A stretch of 64,000 nucleotides of DNA from Halorubrum distributum JCM 10118. Its GTDB lineage: Archaea > Halobacteriota > Halobacteria > Halobacteriales > Haloferacaceae. Where the stretch lies: contig NZ_AOJN01000018.1 of the NCBI RefSeq assembly GCF_000337335.1, positions 155,936 through 219,935 of the forward strand. The letters run 5' to 3'. Position numbers and translations under genes: made by a program. Of the stretch, positions 8,515-16,277 are shown piece after piece; the first letter of the stretch is position 1, and the number at the start of each line of letters is the position of its first letter. The notes under the pieces were generated by a model. The model ran no database searches. It had not been told where the DNA came from and worked only from the letters and a program-made list of their open reading frames with translations.

Positions 8515-9405
8515 CTACCAGAACTTCAGGTTGTTTTTGACCGCCTCGCGCTTCAGCTCCTGGATGTGCTCGGTGAGGGGGATGTCCTTCGGGCACACCT
8601 CCGTACAGGAGAACTGCGTCTGACACCGCCAGACGCCGTGTTCCTGCTCGATGATCTCCAGCCGCTTCTGTTTGATATCCTCGCCCTCGCGCTCGTCCAT
8701 CGCGAACCGGTACGCCTTGTTGATCGCGGCGGGACCGAGGTACTCGTTGTCGCCCGCGGCGATGTTGCACGAGGACATGCACGCGCCACACCAGATACAG
8801 CGCGTGGACATCTTGATCTTCTCGCGGTTCTCCCGGTCCTGGCGCTGCTCTTCGAGCTCGCCGTCCGGGTACTCGTTCGTCTGGAAGTACGGCTCGACGG
8901 CCTCCATCTGGTCGTAGAAGTGCTCCATGTCGACGACGAGGTCCTTCGTCACCTCGGCGTGCGGGAGCGGCTCGACGCGGACCGGCTCGTCGAGGTCCGA
9001 GATCTGCGTCTTACACGCCAGCTTCTGGCCGCCGTTGACGAACATGGCGTCCGAGCCGCACACCGCCTGCCGGCAGGAGTGCCGGAACGTGAGCGAGGAG
9101 TCGTACGTGTCGCGCGCGTACATCAGCGCGTCGAGGACGGTCATCCCCTTCGTGAACGGGACGTGGAACGTGTCGAACCGCGGCTCCTGTTTCCCCTCGA
9201 CCTGCGGGTCGTAGCGGAACACCTTCAGCTCCACCGTGCTCTCGTCTGCGGCCGCCTTCTCGGCCTCCTCCTCCTGCCGCTGTTCGCGGCGCTCGGCCGC
9301 GCGACGCCGCTTCTCCGCGCGGCGCTCCTCGCCCTTCGAGGCGGGCTGCGTCTCGGCTTCGGTCTCGCTCGATTCCTCGGTCTGCTTCGGAATTTGCGTG
9401 CTCAT
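8515..9405 (-). CDS. sdhB: Succinate dehydrogenase iron-sulfur subunit
   Basis: A 296-residue electron-transfer subunit. The [2Fe-2S] ligands are in CRQAVCGSDAMFVNGGQKLAC, with Asp in place of the third Cys as in several bacterial enzymes. The C-terminal ferredoxin domain carries CIWCGACMSSC and CTEVCP for the [4Fe-4S] and [3Fe-4S] clusters. The first 60 or so residues are an unusual Glu/Arg/Ala/Gln-rich charged helix (repeated RRAAERREQ-type stretches), probably coiled coil, preceding the ferredoxin fold. Eight bp separate it from sdhD upstream, so the subunits are co-transcribed. Confidence 0.96.
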   Translation of the reverse strand: MSTQIPKQTEESSETEAETQPASKGEERRAEKRRRAAERREQRQEEEAEKAAADESTVELKVFRYDPQVEGKQEPRFDTFHVPFTKGMTVLDALMYARDTYDSSLTFRHSCRQAVCGSDAMFVNGGQKLACKTQISDLDEPVRVEPLPHAEVTKDLVVDMEHFYDQMEAVEPYFQTNEYPDGELEEQRQDRENREKIKMSTRCIWCGACMSSCNIAAGDNEYLGPAAINKAYRFAMDEREGEDIKQKRLEIIEQEHGVWRCQTQFSCTEVCPKDIPLTEHIQELKREAVKNNLKFW

Positions 9406-9412
9406 GGTCGGT

Positions 9413-9784
9413 TCAGTAGAGTCCGATACCCGCCCACGCGTTCGCGGTGCGGATTCCCTGGGCGATCAACACGACGCTCGCGGCGACGAGCGTCCACTTG
9501 ATCACGGTGCGTTTCGTGCCGGTGAGCCCCTGGTTCACCAGCGCGTTGTAGACGCCGTTGACCCCGTGGAACGTCGCGGTCACGAGGAAGAGGATCATCA
9601 GCGAGTAGTAGCTCAGCTGCTCCATCCGAGCCGAACTGGCGAGGAACGACACCTCGTCCGCGTGGTGGACGAAGTGGAGCAGGAAGAAGTGGAACGCCAG
9701 CACGACCAGCAGGAAGACCGCCGTGACCCGCTGGAGGAACCACATGCGGCCGCCCGACTGGAACGAGGAGTAGCGCTCGGCCAT
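9413..9784 (-). CDS. sdhD: Succinate dehydrogenase membrane anchor subunit
   Basis: A 123-residue membrane protein with three transmembrane helices (about residues 12-38, 55-80, 90-115). It contains His residues in the first helix (FHFFLLHFVHH) and in TATFHGVNGVYN, candidates for haem or quinone ligation. It anchors SdhAB to the membrane and passes electrons to menaquinone. Starts at ATG 9784, one base after the sdhC stop. SdhD rather than SdhC is assigned from its second position in the operon. Confidence 0.88.
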   Translation of the reverse strand: MAERYSSFQSGGRMWFLQRVTAVFLLVVLAFHFFLLHFVHHADEVSFLASSARMEQLSYYSLMILFLVTATFHGVNGVYNALVNQGLTGTKRTVIKWTLVAASVVLIAQGIRTANAWAGIGLY

Positions 9785-9785
9785 C

Positions 9786-10211
9786 TCAGAACGCCCCCGC
9801 GATGAACGTCGGCACCGACGCGACGGTGATCGCTCCCGTGAGGATCAGCGACGCGTAGAAGCTCTTGTCCTGTGCCTCCAGCCCGATTCCGAGGTCCGTG
9901 AGAAGGAGGCGGGTCCCGTTGAGCATGTGGAACACCGCCACCGCCAGCAGGCCGACCTCCAGGAGGCGCACGAGAAGCAGCCCCTCCAGCGAGACGATGG
10001 TCTGGGTGTACACGTCGTTTCCCGCTGCGATCGCCGCCTCGCCGGCGCCGGCGGCCGGAATCCCCGTACTCAACACGGCGATGTGCGTGAACAGGTACCC
10101 GATGAGCACCCATCCCGTGAACTTGTGGAAGATCCACGCCCACATCCCCGCCTCGAACTCCCGCCAGCGGCCGAAGTCCTCGATGAGGCCTCGATTGTAC
10201 GACTGACTCAT
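9786..10211 (-). CDS. sdhC: Succinate dehydrogenase cytochrome b556 subunit
   Basis: A 141-residue cytochrome b subunit. It has an N-terminal cytosolic segment ([22 protein letters not shown]), then three membrane helices. Conserved family features are [19 protein letters not shown] near residue 27 and [15 protein letters not shown], whose His is the usual haem ligand. First gene of the sdhCDBA operon. A minus-strand TATA-like box at 10236-10244 sits about 25-33 bp upstream of its ATG. Confidence 0.92.
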   Translation of the reverse strand: MSQSYNRGLIEDFGRWREFEAGMWAWIFHKFTGWVLIGYLFTHIAVLSTGIPAAGAGEAAIAAGNDVYTQTIVSLEGLLLVRLLEVGLLAVAVFHMLNGTRLLLTDLGIGLEAQDKSFYASLILTGAITVASVPTFIAGAF

Positions 10212-10235
10212 ACCTAACGGTTCTGAACCGGGGTC

Positions 10236-10244
10236 GTATAGTAG
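10236..10244 (-). promoter_or_regulatory. Promoter of sdhCDBA
   Basis: Minus-strand ACTACTATACG-type TATA element about 25-33 bp before the sdhC ATG (10211), consistent with a leaderless operon transcript. Confidence 0.55.
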
Positions 10245-10388
10245 TTTCTAACACGGCGGCGCTCGCCCCCGCGTCCCCGGGCTCGGCGGCGGCTCGCGGC
10301 CGGGGCGGGTCGCCCCCTAGCCGCTCCGTGCCACGGCTCCGAGCCGCTCCGTGAGGCGGCGTTCCACGCCGCGGCACGTCACGGAAGC

Positions 10389-10396
10389 CTTATATG
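10389..10396 (+). promoter_or_regulatory. Promoter of the cold-shock gene
   Basis: CTTATATG lies 26-33 bp before the ATG at 10422. The preceding 60 bp form an inverted-repeat-rich GC stretch (10300-10380) with no gene. Confidence 0.55.
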
Positions 10397-10421
10397 TTCC
10401 AGTCCCACTTCTACGGTCGCA

Positions 10422-10616
10422 ATGGCGAAAGGCGAAGTTGACTTCTTCAACGACACTGGCGGCTACGGTTTCATTTCGACTGACGACGCGGACGAGGACG
10501 TGTTCTTCCACATGGAGGACGTCGGCGGCCCGGACCTCGAAGAGGGTCAGGAAGTCGAGTTCGACATCGAGGAGGCGGACAAGGGTCCGCGCGCGTCGAA
10601 CGTCACCCGTCTGTAA
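10422..10616 (+). CDS. cspA: Cold-shock domain protein
   Basis: A complete 64-residue cold-shock OB-fold protein. The RNP1 motif is GYGFIS (residues 14-19) and RNP2 is VFFHM. It binds single-stranded nucleic acid and acts as an RNA chaperone or mRNA-level regulator. The sequence is unusually acidic (DDADEDVFF, DIEEADKG), as in other haloarchaeal copies. Single gene with its own TATA box, divergent from the sdh operon. Confidence 0.94.
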   Translation: MAKGEVDFFNDTGGYGFISTDDADEDVFFHMEDVGGPDLEEGQEVEFDIEEADKGPRASNVTRL

Positions 10617-10766
10617 GTCGGCGACACCCGAGGCGAATCGGCTTTTCGACTGTTCTCGTCCGCTGAGCGGCGGCGCCGACGCGCGTGCTGCCGCGGACGA
10701 CGGGCGCTTTCGGCGCGGAACGCTTTCGGCGCGGAACGCCCCCGACCGATAGGAATTTACCGCTCG

Positions 10767-10786
10767 TTGACTGACCGGTCAGTCAA
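10767..10786. promoter_or_regulatory. Perfect 20-bp palindromic TetR operator
   Basis: TTGACTGACCGGTCAGTCAA is a perfect inverted repeat whose last base is the A of the TetR start codon. TetR-family repressors bind such palindromes, so the TetR-MFS pair is very probably autorepressed. Its position over the start codon would block initiation of a leaderless transcript. Confidence 0.8.
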
Positions 10787-11502
10787 TGAGCGACTCGCCG
10801 AGCGCGGCCGCGGAGATCATGGACGGGGTGTACAGCGCCCTCCGCGCTCACGGCTACGCCGACCTGACGATGCAGGACATCGCCGACGAGTGTTCGAAGA
10901 GCAAGTCGCTGCTCCACTACCACTACGACACGAAGGAGGACCTGCTCGTCGCCTTCCTCGACTACGTCGTCACCGACTCGGAGGAGCGGATCGCGGCCCG
11001 CGCCGACGACCCGCCCGTCGACCGACTGGTCCAGTTCGTCGGGTGGTTCGTCTTCGCGCCCGACGAGGCCGACCGCGAGGCGTTCCACATCGCCCTGCTG
11101 GAGCTCCGCACCCAGGGCCCGTTCAACGAGCGGATCCGCGAGCAGCTGGCGCGCAGCGACCGGCTGCTCCGGGGGACGGTCGCCGACATCCTCGCCGACG
11201 GCATCGAGGCGGGCGTCTTCCGCGACGTCGACGTCGAGGAGACGGCGGCCCTGCTCGTGGCGACCCTCGACGGCGCGCGGACCCGGCAGATCACGCTCGC
11301 CGGGGCCGAGCGCGACGCCGAGGGCGACGGCTACACCCGCGAGGTCGCGGAGGCGGCGCTCCGGCGGATCGTCGGGCCGCTGCTCGCCGACGGGGTCGAA
11401 CTGCCGCCGCTCGACGACGCCATCGAGGCGCTCCGGCGCGACCCGGACGCATCTGAGAACGAGCGTCAGGAAGCCGACGCGGCCGCGGACGAGCCCGAAT
11501 GA
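10786..11502 (+). CDS. TetR/AcrR-family transcriptional repressor
   Basis: A 238-residue repressor. The N-terminal helix-turn-helix runs about residues 10-55 (YADLTMQDIADECSKSKS, then LLHYHYDTKEDLL), and a helical ligand-binding domain follows. The tail is rich in Asp/Glu/Ala. The last four bases overlap the start of the MFS transporter (ATGA), so the two are translationally coupled and the transporter is the evident target. The 20-bp palindrome ending at the start codon is its likely operator. The inducing ligand, probably a drug or lipophilic compound, is not evident. Confidence 0.92.
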   Translation: MSDSPSAAAEIMDGVYSALRAHGYADLTMQDIADECSKSKSLLHYHYDTKEDLLVAFLDYVVTDSEERIAARADDPPVDRLVQFVGWFVFAPDEADREAFHIALLELRTQGPFNERIREQLARSDRLLRGTVADILADGIEAGVFRDVDVEETAALLVATLDGARTRQITLAGAERDAEGDGYTREVAEAALRRIVGPLLADGVELPPLDDAIEALRRDPDASENERQEADAAADEPE

Positions 11503-12875
11503 CACGCTTCGGGTTCGAGCGACCGCCGCCGGTGCTACTCGCGGTGATCGCGAGCACGTTCTTCGTCGGCTTCGGCGGCGGCGTCGTCTTCCCGATCCTC
11601 CCGAACCTCGGCGCGGTGTTGGGGATCTCGGCGTTCATGGTGGGCGCGATCCTCTCCGCGAACCGGTGGGTCCGGCTCGTCGCGAACGCGCCCGCCGGCG
11701 CCCTCGTCGACCGGTACGGGACGCGCACGCCGTTCGTCGTCGGGCTGTTCGTGGAGGGAGTCGCCACGCTCGGCTACGTCGTCGCGCTCGCGATGCCGCC
11801 CGCCGAGACGCTCCGCCCGCTCGCGGCCTCGCTGCCGACGCTCGCGGCCGGCCCCCTCGCGGTCGGCCCCGAGGAGTGGTTCGCTCCGATCGGCGTCGCG
11901 GTCGCCCCGGAGACGTGGTTCCTGCTCGCGCGGATCCTGTGGGGGCTCGGCTCCGCGGCCGTGTTCGCGACCGCCTACACCATCGCCGCCGACCTCTCCG
12001 ACAGCGGCTCGCGGGGGACGAACATGGGGATCGTCCGCGGCGGGATCACGATGGGGTTCCCGGCGGGCCTCGTGCTCGGGGGGATCGTCTCCGCGCTCGC
12101 GGGCAAAGTCGCCGCGTTCACCGTCGCCGCCGCGTTCGCGCTCACGGCCAGCGTGGTCGCGTACCGGTACGTTCCGGAGACCCACGTCACCGGCGACCGC
12201 TCGGGAGACTCGATCAAGCCATGGGAGGTCGACACCGCGATTCCGGCCGTGACGGTCGGGCTGGTCAACTTCGGGCTGATGTTCGCGTACATCGGCGCGC
12301 TGTTCTCGACGCTCGTCCTGTTCCTCGGCGCGAACGACATCTCGCTGTTCGGCCTCGCGCCGCAGGGCACCTCCGGGCTGTTCATGGCCGGCACGGTCGT
12401 CTCGGCAGCGTTCTTCATGCTCGTCGGCGGGCGGATATCCGACACTCGGAACTCCCGGACGCCCATTCTGCTGACGTTCCTCGCCGTCTCGTTCGTCGGG
12501 TTCCTGCTGCTCGCCAGGGCCGGGTCGGTCCTCTCCTTGGGCCTCGCCTGCGTCTTCATCGGCGCGGGGCAGGGCGGGACGAGCGGTCCGATGATGGCCC
12601 TGCTCGCGGACCTGACGCCCGACGAGCGGATGGGCCGCGCCTCGGGGACCAACAACGTCCTCGGCGACGTGGGCGGCGGACTCGGGCCGATGGTGTCGCT
12701 CCCGCTCATCGAGGCGGTCGGCTTTACCCCGATCTACGCCGCCTGCGCGGCCCTCCCGCTCCTCGCCGGGGGCGTCCTCCTCCTCGGGGTCCGCCGGGAG
12801 ACGGGATCGTTCCTCCCCGGACGCGTCGCGGACGAGGCGGGTTCGAGCGACCCGTCGAGCGTCGTCGACTCGTAG
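11499..12875 (+). CDS. Major facilitator superfamily transporter
   Basis: A 458-residue protein with about twelve membrane helices and the MFS motif A-like loop after helix 2 (GALVDRYGTRTPFVVG). The second half repeats the layout (GGRISDTRNSRTPILL). It resembles drug and small-molecule efflux MFS proteins. Co-transcribed with the overlapping TetR gene, so it is likely an inducible exporter. An enlarged, Ala/Pro-rich loop between helices 3 and 4 (residues 95-145) is unusual. Substrate unknown. Confidence 0.9.
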   Translation: MTRFGFERPPPVLLAVIASTFFVGFGGGVVFPILPNLGAVLGISAFMVGAILSANRWVRLVANAPAGALVDRYGTRTPFVVGLFVEGVATLGYVVALAMPPAETLRPLAASLPTLAAGPLAVGPEEWFAPIGVAVAPETWFLLARILWGLGSAAVFATAYTIAADLSDSGSRGTNMGIVRGGITMGFPAGLVLGGIVSALAGKVAAFTVAAAFALTASVVAYRYVPETHVTGDRSGDSIKPWEVDTAIPAVTVGLVNFGLMFAYIGALFSTLVLFLGANDISLFGLAPQGTSGLFMAGTVVSAAFFMLVGGRISDTRNSRTPILLTFLAVSFVGFLLLARAGSVLSLGLACVFIGAGQGGTSGPMMALLADLTPDERMGRASGTNNVLGDVGGGLGPMVSLPLIEAVGFTPIYAACAALPLLAGGVLLLGVRRETGSFLPGRVADEAGSSDPSSVVDS

Positions 12876-12925
12876 TCGATTACGCCCTCGACCCAGCGTA
12901 GGCACGGTTTAAAAATGAACGAGGC

Positions 12926-12958
12926 GGTGGCGCGTGCCTGCGAGCGGCCCTCGGCCGC
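12926..12958 (+). repeat. Dispersed hairpin repeat, copy 2
   Basis: The 22 bp at 12926-12947 are identical to the minus strand of 25-46. A 6-bp stem with 3-nt loop follows at 12944-12958, where copy 1 has a 9-bp stem. Located just after the MFS gene. A conserved flank with a variable stem length suggests that a hairpin is maintained. Confidence 0.7.
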
Positions 12959-13068
12959 GAGCAGCACGCGCGAGGGAGTCAGTCGCCGGAGCGAAGCGAC
13001 GGCGACTGACGAGGCTGGGGAGGTGTGAGGTGCGGTTGCTGTGCTGTGCGGGGTGGGAATCAAAGGGG

Positions 13069-13164
13069 CAGCCGCGAGGAGGCCGTAGGCGACGTAAGCA
13101 CCGTAGCGAAGGAACGGAGTGACTGAGCGAGGAGCGCAGCGAGCGTACGGCCTCCTCGCGGCTG
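13069..13164. repeat. Long inverted repeat in a 575-bp gene-free stretch
   Basis: Arms of 19 bp (13069-13087 and 13146-13164) are perfect inverted copies separated by 58 bp. The loop contains the repeated phrase GAGCGCAGCGAGCG, and similar GGGCTTTGGAGG / GGGACTTTGGCGG phrases follow at about 13165 and 13210. No open reading frame in 12876-13450 looks coding. The stretch probably consists of haloarchaeal intergenic repeats and may form a cruciform or structured RNA. Confidence 0.65.
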
Positions 13165-13418
13165 GGGCTTTGGAGGTGTTCTCCGCGGCAGCGACCACGT
13201 ATCGCCGAGCGGGTGGGACTTTGGCGGTGTTTGCCGTTTGTCAGCAGTCAACGATTGATAAATAAACGGCGGGAGAGCTGGCGGAGCTCCACTCGACATC
13301 GAGTATTCATTTATAAGCACACACTGAACAGACGTGCTTCGTCAAACGAGTGGTTCACCGCCATGTAAGCCACTCGTAAGGTGTGCGAACCGCTGACTCC
13401 CCCTGCCCGAAAGAACAA

Positions 13419-13427
13419 CCGTTAAAA
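13419..13427 (+). promoter_or_regulatory. Promoter of ribosomal protein L11 gene
   Basis: CGTTAAAAG-type element 24-32 bp before the ATG at 13451, consistent with a leaderless transcript. Confidence 0.5.
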
Positions 13428-13450
13428 GTCGGCGACGGGTTCGTACGGAC

Positions 13451-13927
13451 ATGGCTGGAACTATCGAAGCGCTCGTCCCCGGCGGGCAGGCCAATCCCGG
13501 TCCGCCGCTCGGTCCCGAGCTCGGACCGACGCCGGTGGACGTCCAGGACGTCGTCGCGGAGATCAACGACGAGACCGCTGCCTTCGACGGCATGGAGGTG
13601 CCCGTCACCGTCGAGTACGACGACGACGGCTCCTTCACCATCGAGGTCGGCGTGCCGCCCACCGCGGAGCTCATCAAGGACGAGGCCGGCTTCGAGACCG
13701 GCTCCGGCGAGCCCCAGGAGAACTTCGTCGCCGACATGTCGATCGAGCAGGTGAAGACGGTCGCCGAGCAGAAGTCGAGCGACCTGCTCGCGTACGACAC
13801 GAAGGCCGCCGCCAAGGAGGTCGGCGGCACCTGCGCCTCCCTCGGCGTCACCATCGAGGGCGAGGACGCCCGGACGTTCGACGACCGCGTCGACGCCGGC
13901 GAGTACGACGACGTTCTCGACGAGTAG
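13451..13927 (+). CDS. rpl11: 50S ribosomal protein L11
   Basis: A 158-residue L11 of the ribosomal stalk base, binding the GTPase-associated region of 23S rRNA. The N-terminus MAGTIEALVPGGQANPGPPLG is diagnostic, with the proline-rich segment GPELGPTPVDV. The C-terminal rRNA-binding domain covers residues 75-145 (SSDLLAYDTKAAAKEVGGTCASLG). Length matches haloarchaeal L11. Here it stands alone rather than next to L1/L10/L12. Confidence 0.97.
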   Translation: MAGTIEALVPGGQANPGPPLGPELGPTPVDVQDVVAEINDETAAFDGMEVPVTVEYDDDGSFTIEVGVPPTAELIKDEAGFETGSGEPQENFVADMSIEQVKTVAEQKSSDLLAYDTKAAAKEVGGTCASLGVTIEGEDARTFDDRVDAGEYDDVLDE

Positions 13928-13976
13928 CTCCCTTTTCGCGGCTCTCCGACCTTCGGCGCCGCTTTCGATTCCGCCC

Positions 13977-14040
13977 GGTCAGACCGCGGACCGATCAGAC
14001 CGTGGACCGATCAGACCGCGGACCGATCAGACCGCGGGCC
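13977..14040 (+). repeat. Four tandem 16-bp repeats
   Basis: Four head-to-tail units close to GATCAGACCGCGGACC occupy 13977-13992, 13993-14008, 14009-14024 and 14025-14040, differing at one or two positions. The last unit overlaps the stop codon of the DUF4013 gene. Probably a replication-slippage repeat near a 3' end. Confidence 0.8.
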
Positions 14041-14758
14041 GCTCCGCGAGCTCCGACTCGGGCGGTTCGGACGCGACCGGTCGCACGTCGGCCCACGTCC
14101 AGCCGACGATCGCGGCCGCGGCGACGAGCGCGTAGAACTGGACGAACACGCCGGCAATCGTTCCGAGCACGGGGACCACCGAGAGCACGCCGATCGCGAG
14201 CGCGCCGGCGAGGACGACGACGGCCGCGGCGATCCACCCCGTCGCGTACGCCCGCTTCGTGACGACGCCCCAGAGCGTCCCGACGGCGAACCCGTCGCCG
14301 ACGCGCCCCGAGTCTGCCACCGCGGCCAGCGCCGCGGGCGTCACGTAGAGCCCGACCAGCGACAGGACCAGGGCGACGAGCCCCGCGACGAGGACGAAGA
14401 TCCCGACTGCGAAGGTGCCGAGGAAGGTCCCCGCGCCGCCGTCGCCGGTTCCCGGCACCACGACGAACGCGCCGAGGCTCACCGCCGCGGCGACCGCGAC
14501 GACCGCGAGCGGCAGCACCGAGTAGACGAACGCGACGGCGAACGCTTTCAGCCCGTCGACGGACAGGTCGCCCCACTCCCCGAAGACCGGCGGGGCGTCG
14601 TCGCCGTCGGCGGTGCGCCGCAGGACGCGCGTCAGGTAGCCGAGGACGAGGATCGAGGGGACGATCAGCGGACTCGCGAGGAGCAGGAGCCCGCCGATGA
14701 CGGCGGTGGTGACGGCGTCGTCGCCGTCGCGGAGGTAGGTGAGCGATGCTTCTATCAT
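14027..14758 (-). CDS. DUF4013-family membrane protein
   Basis: A 243-residue membrane protein with about six hydrophobic segments, GYLTRVLRRTADGDDAPPVFGEW after the first pair, and DLSVDGLKAFAVAFVYSV. This resembles the DUF4013 family, whose function is unknown. The ATG at 14758 was chosen; a GTG four codons upstream (14770) lies closer to the expected distance from a minus-strand TATA-like box near 14795 and is possible. Nothing in the neighbourhood points to a role. Confidence 0.75.
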   Translation of the reverse strand: MIEASLTYLRDGDDAVTTAVIGGLLLLASPLIVPSILVLGYLTRVLRRTADGDDAPPVFGEWGDLSVDGLKAFAVAFVYSVLPLAVVAVAAAVSLGAFVVVPGTGDGGAGTFLGTFAVGIFVLVAGLVALVLSLVGLYVTPAALAAVADSGRVGDGFAVGTLWGVVTKRAYATGWIAAAVVVLAGALAIGVLSVVPVLGTIAGVFVQFYALVAAAAIVGWTWADVRPVASEPPESELAERPAV

Positions 14759-14865
14759 GATGATTCTCACGCTCTCGACGCGCCGTGAGGTATTAAGGTA
14801 GTACGGCGGCGTTCAGCGGGCACCGGAGCCGACGGATTTTATCCGGCCCGACCCGACTCGCCGGT

Positions 14866-15153
14866 ATGCCCGACCTCAACCCCGTCGCGAAGCGGATCCA
14901 CAACGTCCAGCCTCGGCCGGTGCGGCTCGAACTCGACTCCGGCGAGAGCGGCGTCTTCGAGTTCTCGTCGACGGAGTTCTTCCAGCGAGAGTTCCGCGGC
15001 GAGGGCGTCCGGACCGACGCCGACGGCGACGCCGACTTCCGGCTGATCAGCTCCGACGACTACGACCGGATCCTGCTCGGCCGCTCGGGGCCCGACGAGG
15101 AGGGGTGGTCGATGGTCGGCGAGGTGGTCGCGGCCGAGCGCGCCGAGGAGTAG
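14866..15153 (+). CDS. Small conserved haloarchaeal protein
   Basis: A 95-residue acidic protein beginning MPDLNPVAKRIHNVQPRPVRLEL. It has alternating hydrophobic residues suggestive of a small beta domain (VRLELDSGESGVFEFSSTEFF) and no membrane segment. A TATA-like TTTTATC at 14835-14841 lies 25-31 bp before the ATG, supporting expression. Function not recognised; it looks like the small conserved haloarchaeal hypothetical proteins. Confidence 0.72.
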   Translation: MPDLNPVAKRIHNVQPRPVRLELDSGESGVFEFSSTEFFQREFRGEGVRTDADGDADFRLISSDDYDRILLGRSGPDEEGWSMVGEVVAAERAEE

Positions 15154-15162
15154 GGGCGCGCC

Positions 15163-15233
15163 GATCGCAGGTAGCGGCGCATCGATCGCAGGTAGCGGCG
15201 CATCGATCGCAGGTAGCGGCGCGTCGATCGCAG
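15163..15233 (+). repeat. Three tandem 21-bp repeats
   Basis: Units at 15163-15183, 15184-15204 and 15205-15225 (one mismatch in the third) are followed by 8 bp of a fourth. They lie between the convergent 3' ends of the small protein and UspA genes. A shorter imperfect repeat (GATTCAG/CGGACG) follows at 15239-15262. Confidence 0.82.
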
Positions 15234-15253
15234 CGCTCGATTCAGTGGACGAT

Positions 15254-15706
15254 TCAGCGGACGACCGTCACGGGCACCTCTGCGCGGCGCACCACGCCCT
15301 CCGCGACGCTGCCGAGGAGGACCCGCGAGAGCCCGGTCCGCCCCCGACTCGCCAGCACGACGTGGTCGAACGGCTCGGCCGAGTCCGGCTCCTCCCCGAC
15401 CGGCTCCTCGCCGCCGGCCACCTCGAGGATCGTCTTCGTCGGCCGGCCGACCTCCAGGCGCGTCTCGATCTCTCGGTCGACCGCCTCGGCCGCCTCGCGT
15501 AGGGTCCGGTTGCCGCGCTGTTTGGCGCTCTCGTACCACTGGTCGGAGGCCCCCGGGAACCCGCCCTCCGCGCCTGTCGCCGAGTCCGCGGGGTTGATCA
15601 CGTGGAGCGCCGTGAGTTCGGCGTCCGGCCACTCGCCGGCCGCGAACCGCAGCGCTTCGGCGGCCTCCTCCGACCCGTCGACCGCGACGAGGATGCGTTT
15701 GGGCAT
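15254..15706 (-). CDS. Universal stress protein (UspA family)
   Basis: A 150-residue USP-domain protein, MPKRILVAVDGSEEAAEALRFA at the N-terminus and a C-terminal ATP-binding-type GxxG(9)GS motif (SRGRTGLSRVLLGSVAEGVVRRAEVPVTVVR read in parts). It probably binds ATP and modulates stress responses. A longer frame to 15817 exists, but the ATG at 15706 matches the family start and lies about 25-34 bp from a minus-strand TATA-like CTCTTTTTAT at 15731-15740. Confidence 0.9.
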   Translation of the reverse strand: MPKRILVAVDGSEEAAEALRFAAGEWPDAELTALHVINPADSATGAEGGFPGASDQWYESAKQRGNRTLREAAEAVDREIETRLEVGRPTKTILEVAGGEEPVGEEPDSAEPFDHVVLASRGRTGLSRVLLGSVAEGVVRRAEVPVTVVR

Positions 15707-15850
15707 ACGTGGCGGTTCGCCCGCTCCGGATAAAAAGAGCGGCGGCGACTCCGGCTCGGTGGCAATCCGCCGCCAGGGGGCAGCGGAACTCCTCGACTGC
15801 GTCGGCGCTCGGCCCAAAACACTTGCTGGGGCGCCGCTTCAACGATCCGC

Positions 15851-16264
15851 ATGAGCAACACCCCGTACGCGCGGTCGCAGCTGGCGTCGGTCACCGCCCG
15901 CGGCGGCGCGTGGCTCGTCGACATGGTCGCGAGCCTCGCCGCCGCCGCCGTCGTCTCGTTGGCGGTCGGCGCCGTCTCGGGCGGCCTCGCCGACCTCGCT
16001 TTCCTCCTCGTCGCGGTGGGCTGGTACGTCGTCTCGGAAGCGGTCTGGGGGCACACGCCGGGGAAGTGGGTCGTCGGGATCGAGGTCGTCGACACGGACG
16101 GCGAGGAGATCTCCGCCAGCGCAGCGGTCGTTCGAAACGTCACGAAGATACTCGGCGGCGCCTCGCTCCTGCTGATCCTCGCTGGCGTCGTGTTCATCGC
16201 CGACGACCTCGACAACCAGCGGCTCGGCGATCGGTTCGCGGACACGCTGGTCGTGCGGGTTTAG
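15851..16264 (+). CDS. RDD-family membrane protein
   Basis: A 137-residue membrane protein. The first helix carries the family's Arg/Asp positions (TARGGAWLVDMVASL), and the cytosolic loop is HTPGKWVVGIEVVDTDGEEIS. The end NQRLGDRFADTLVVRV is characteristic. Only the core RDD domain is present, with about three membrane helices. RDD proteins have been linked to ion transport in some bacteria; here function is unknown. Convergent with the HerA-like gene. Confidence 0.85.
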   Translation: MSNTPYARSQLASVTARGGAWLVDMVASLAAAAVVSLAVGAVSGGLADLAFLLVAVGWYVVSEAVWGHTPGKWVVGIEVVDTDGEEISASAAVVRNVTKILGGASLLLILAGVVFIADDLDNQRLGDRFADTLVVRV

Positions 16265-16277
16265 GAAGGCTCCGCAG

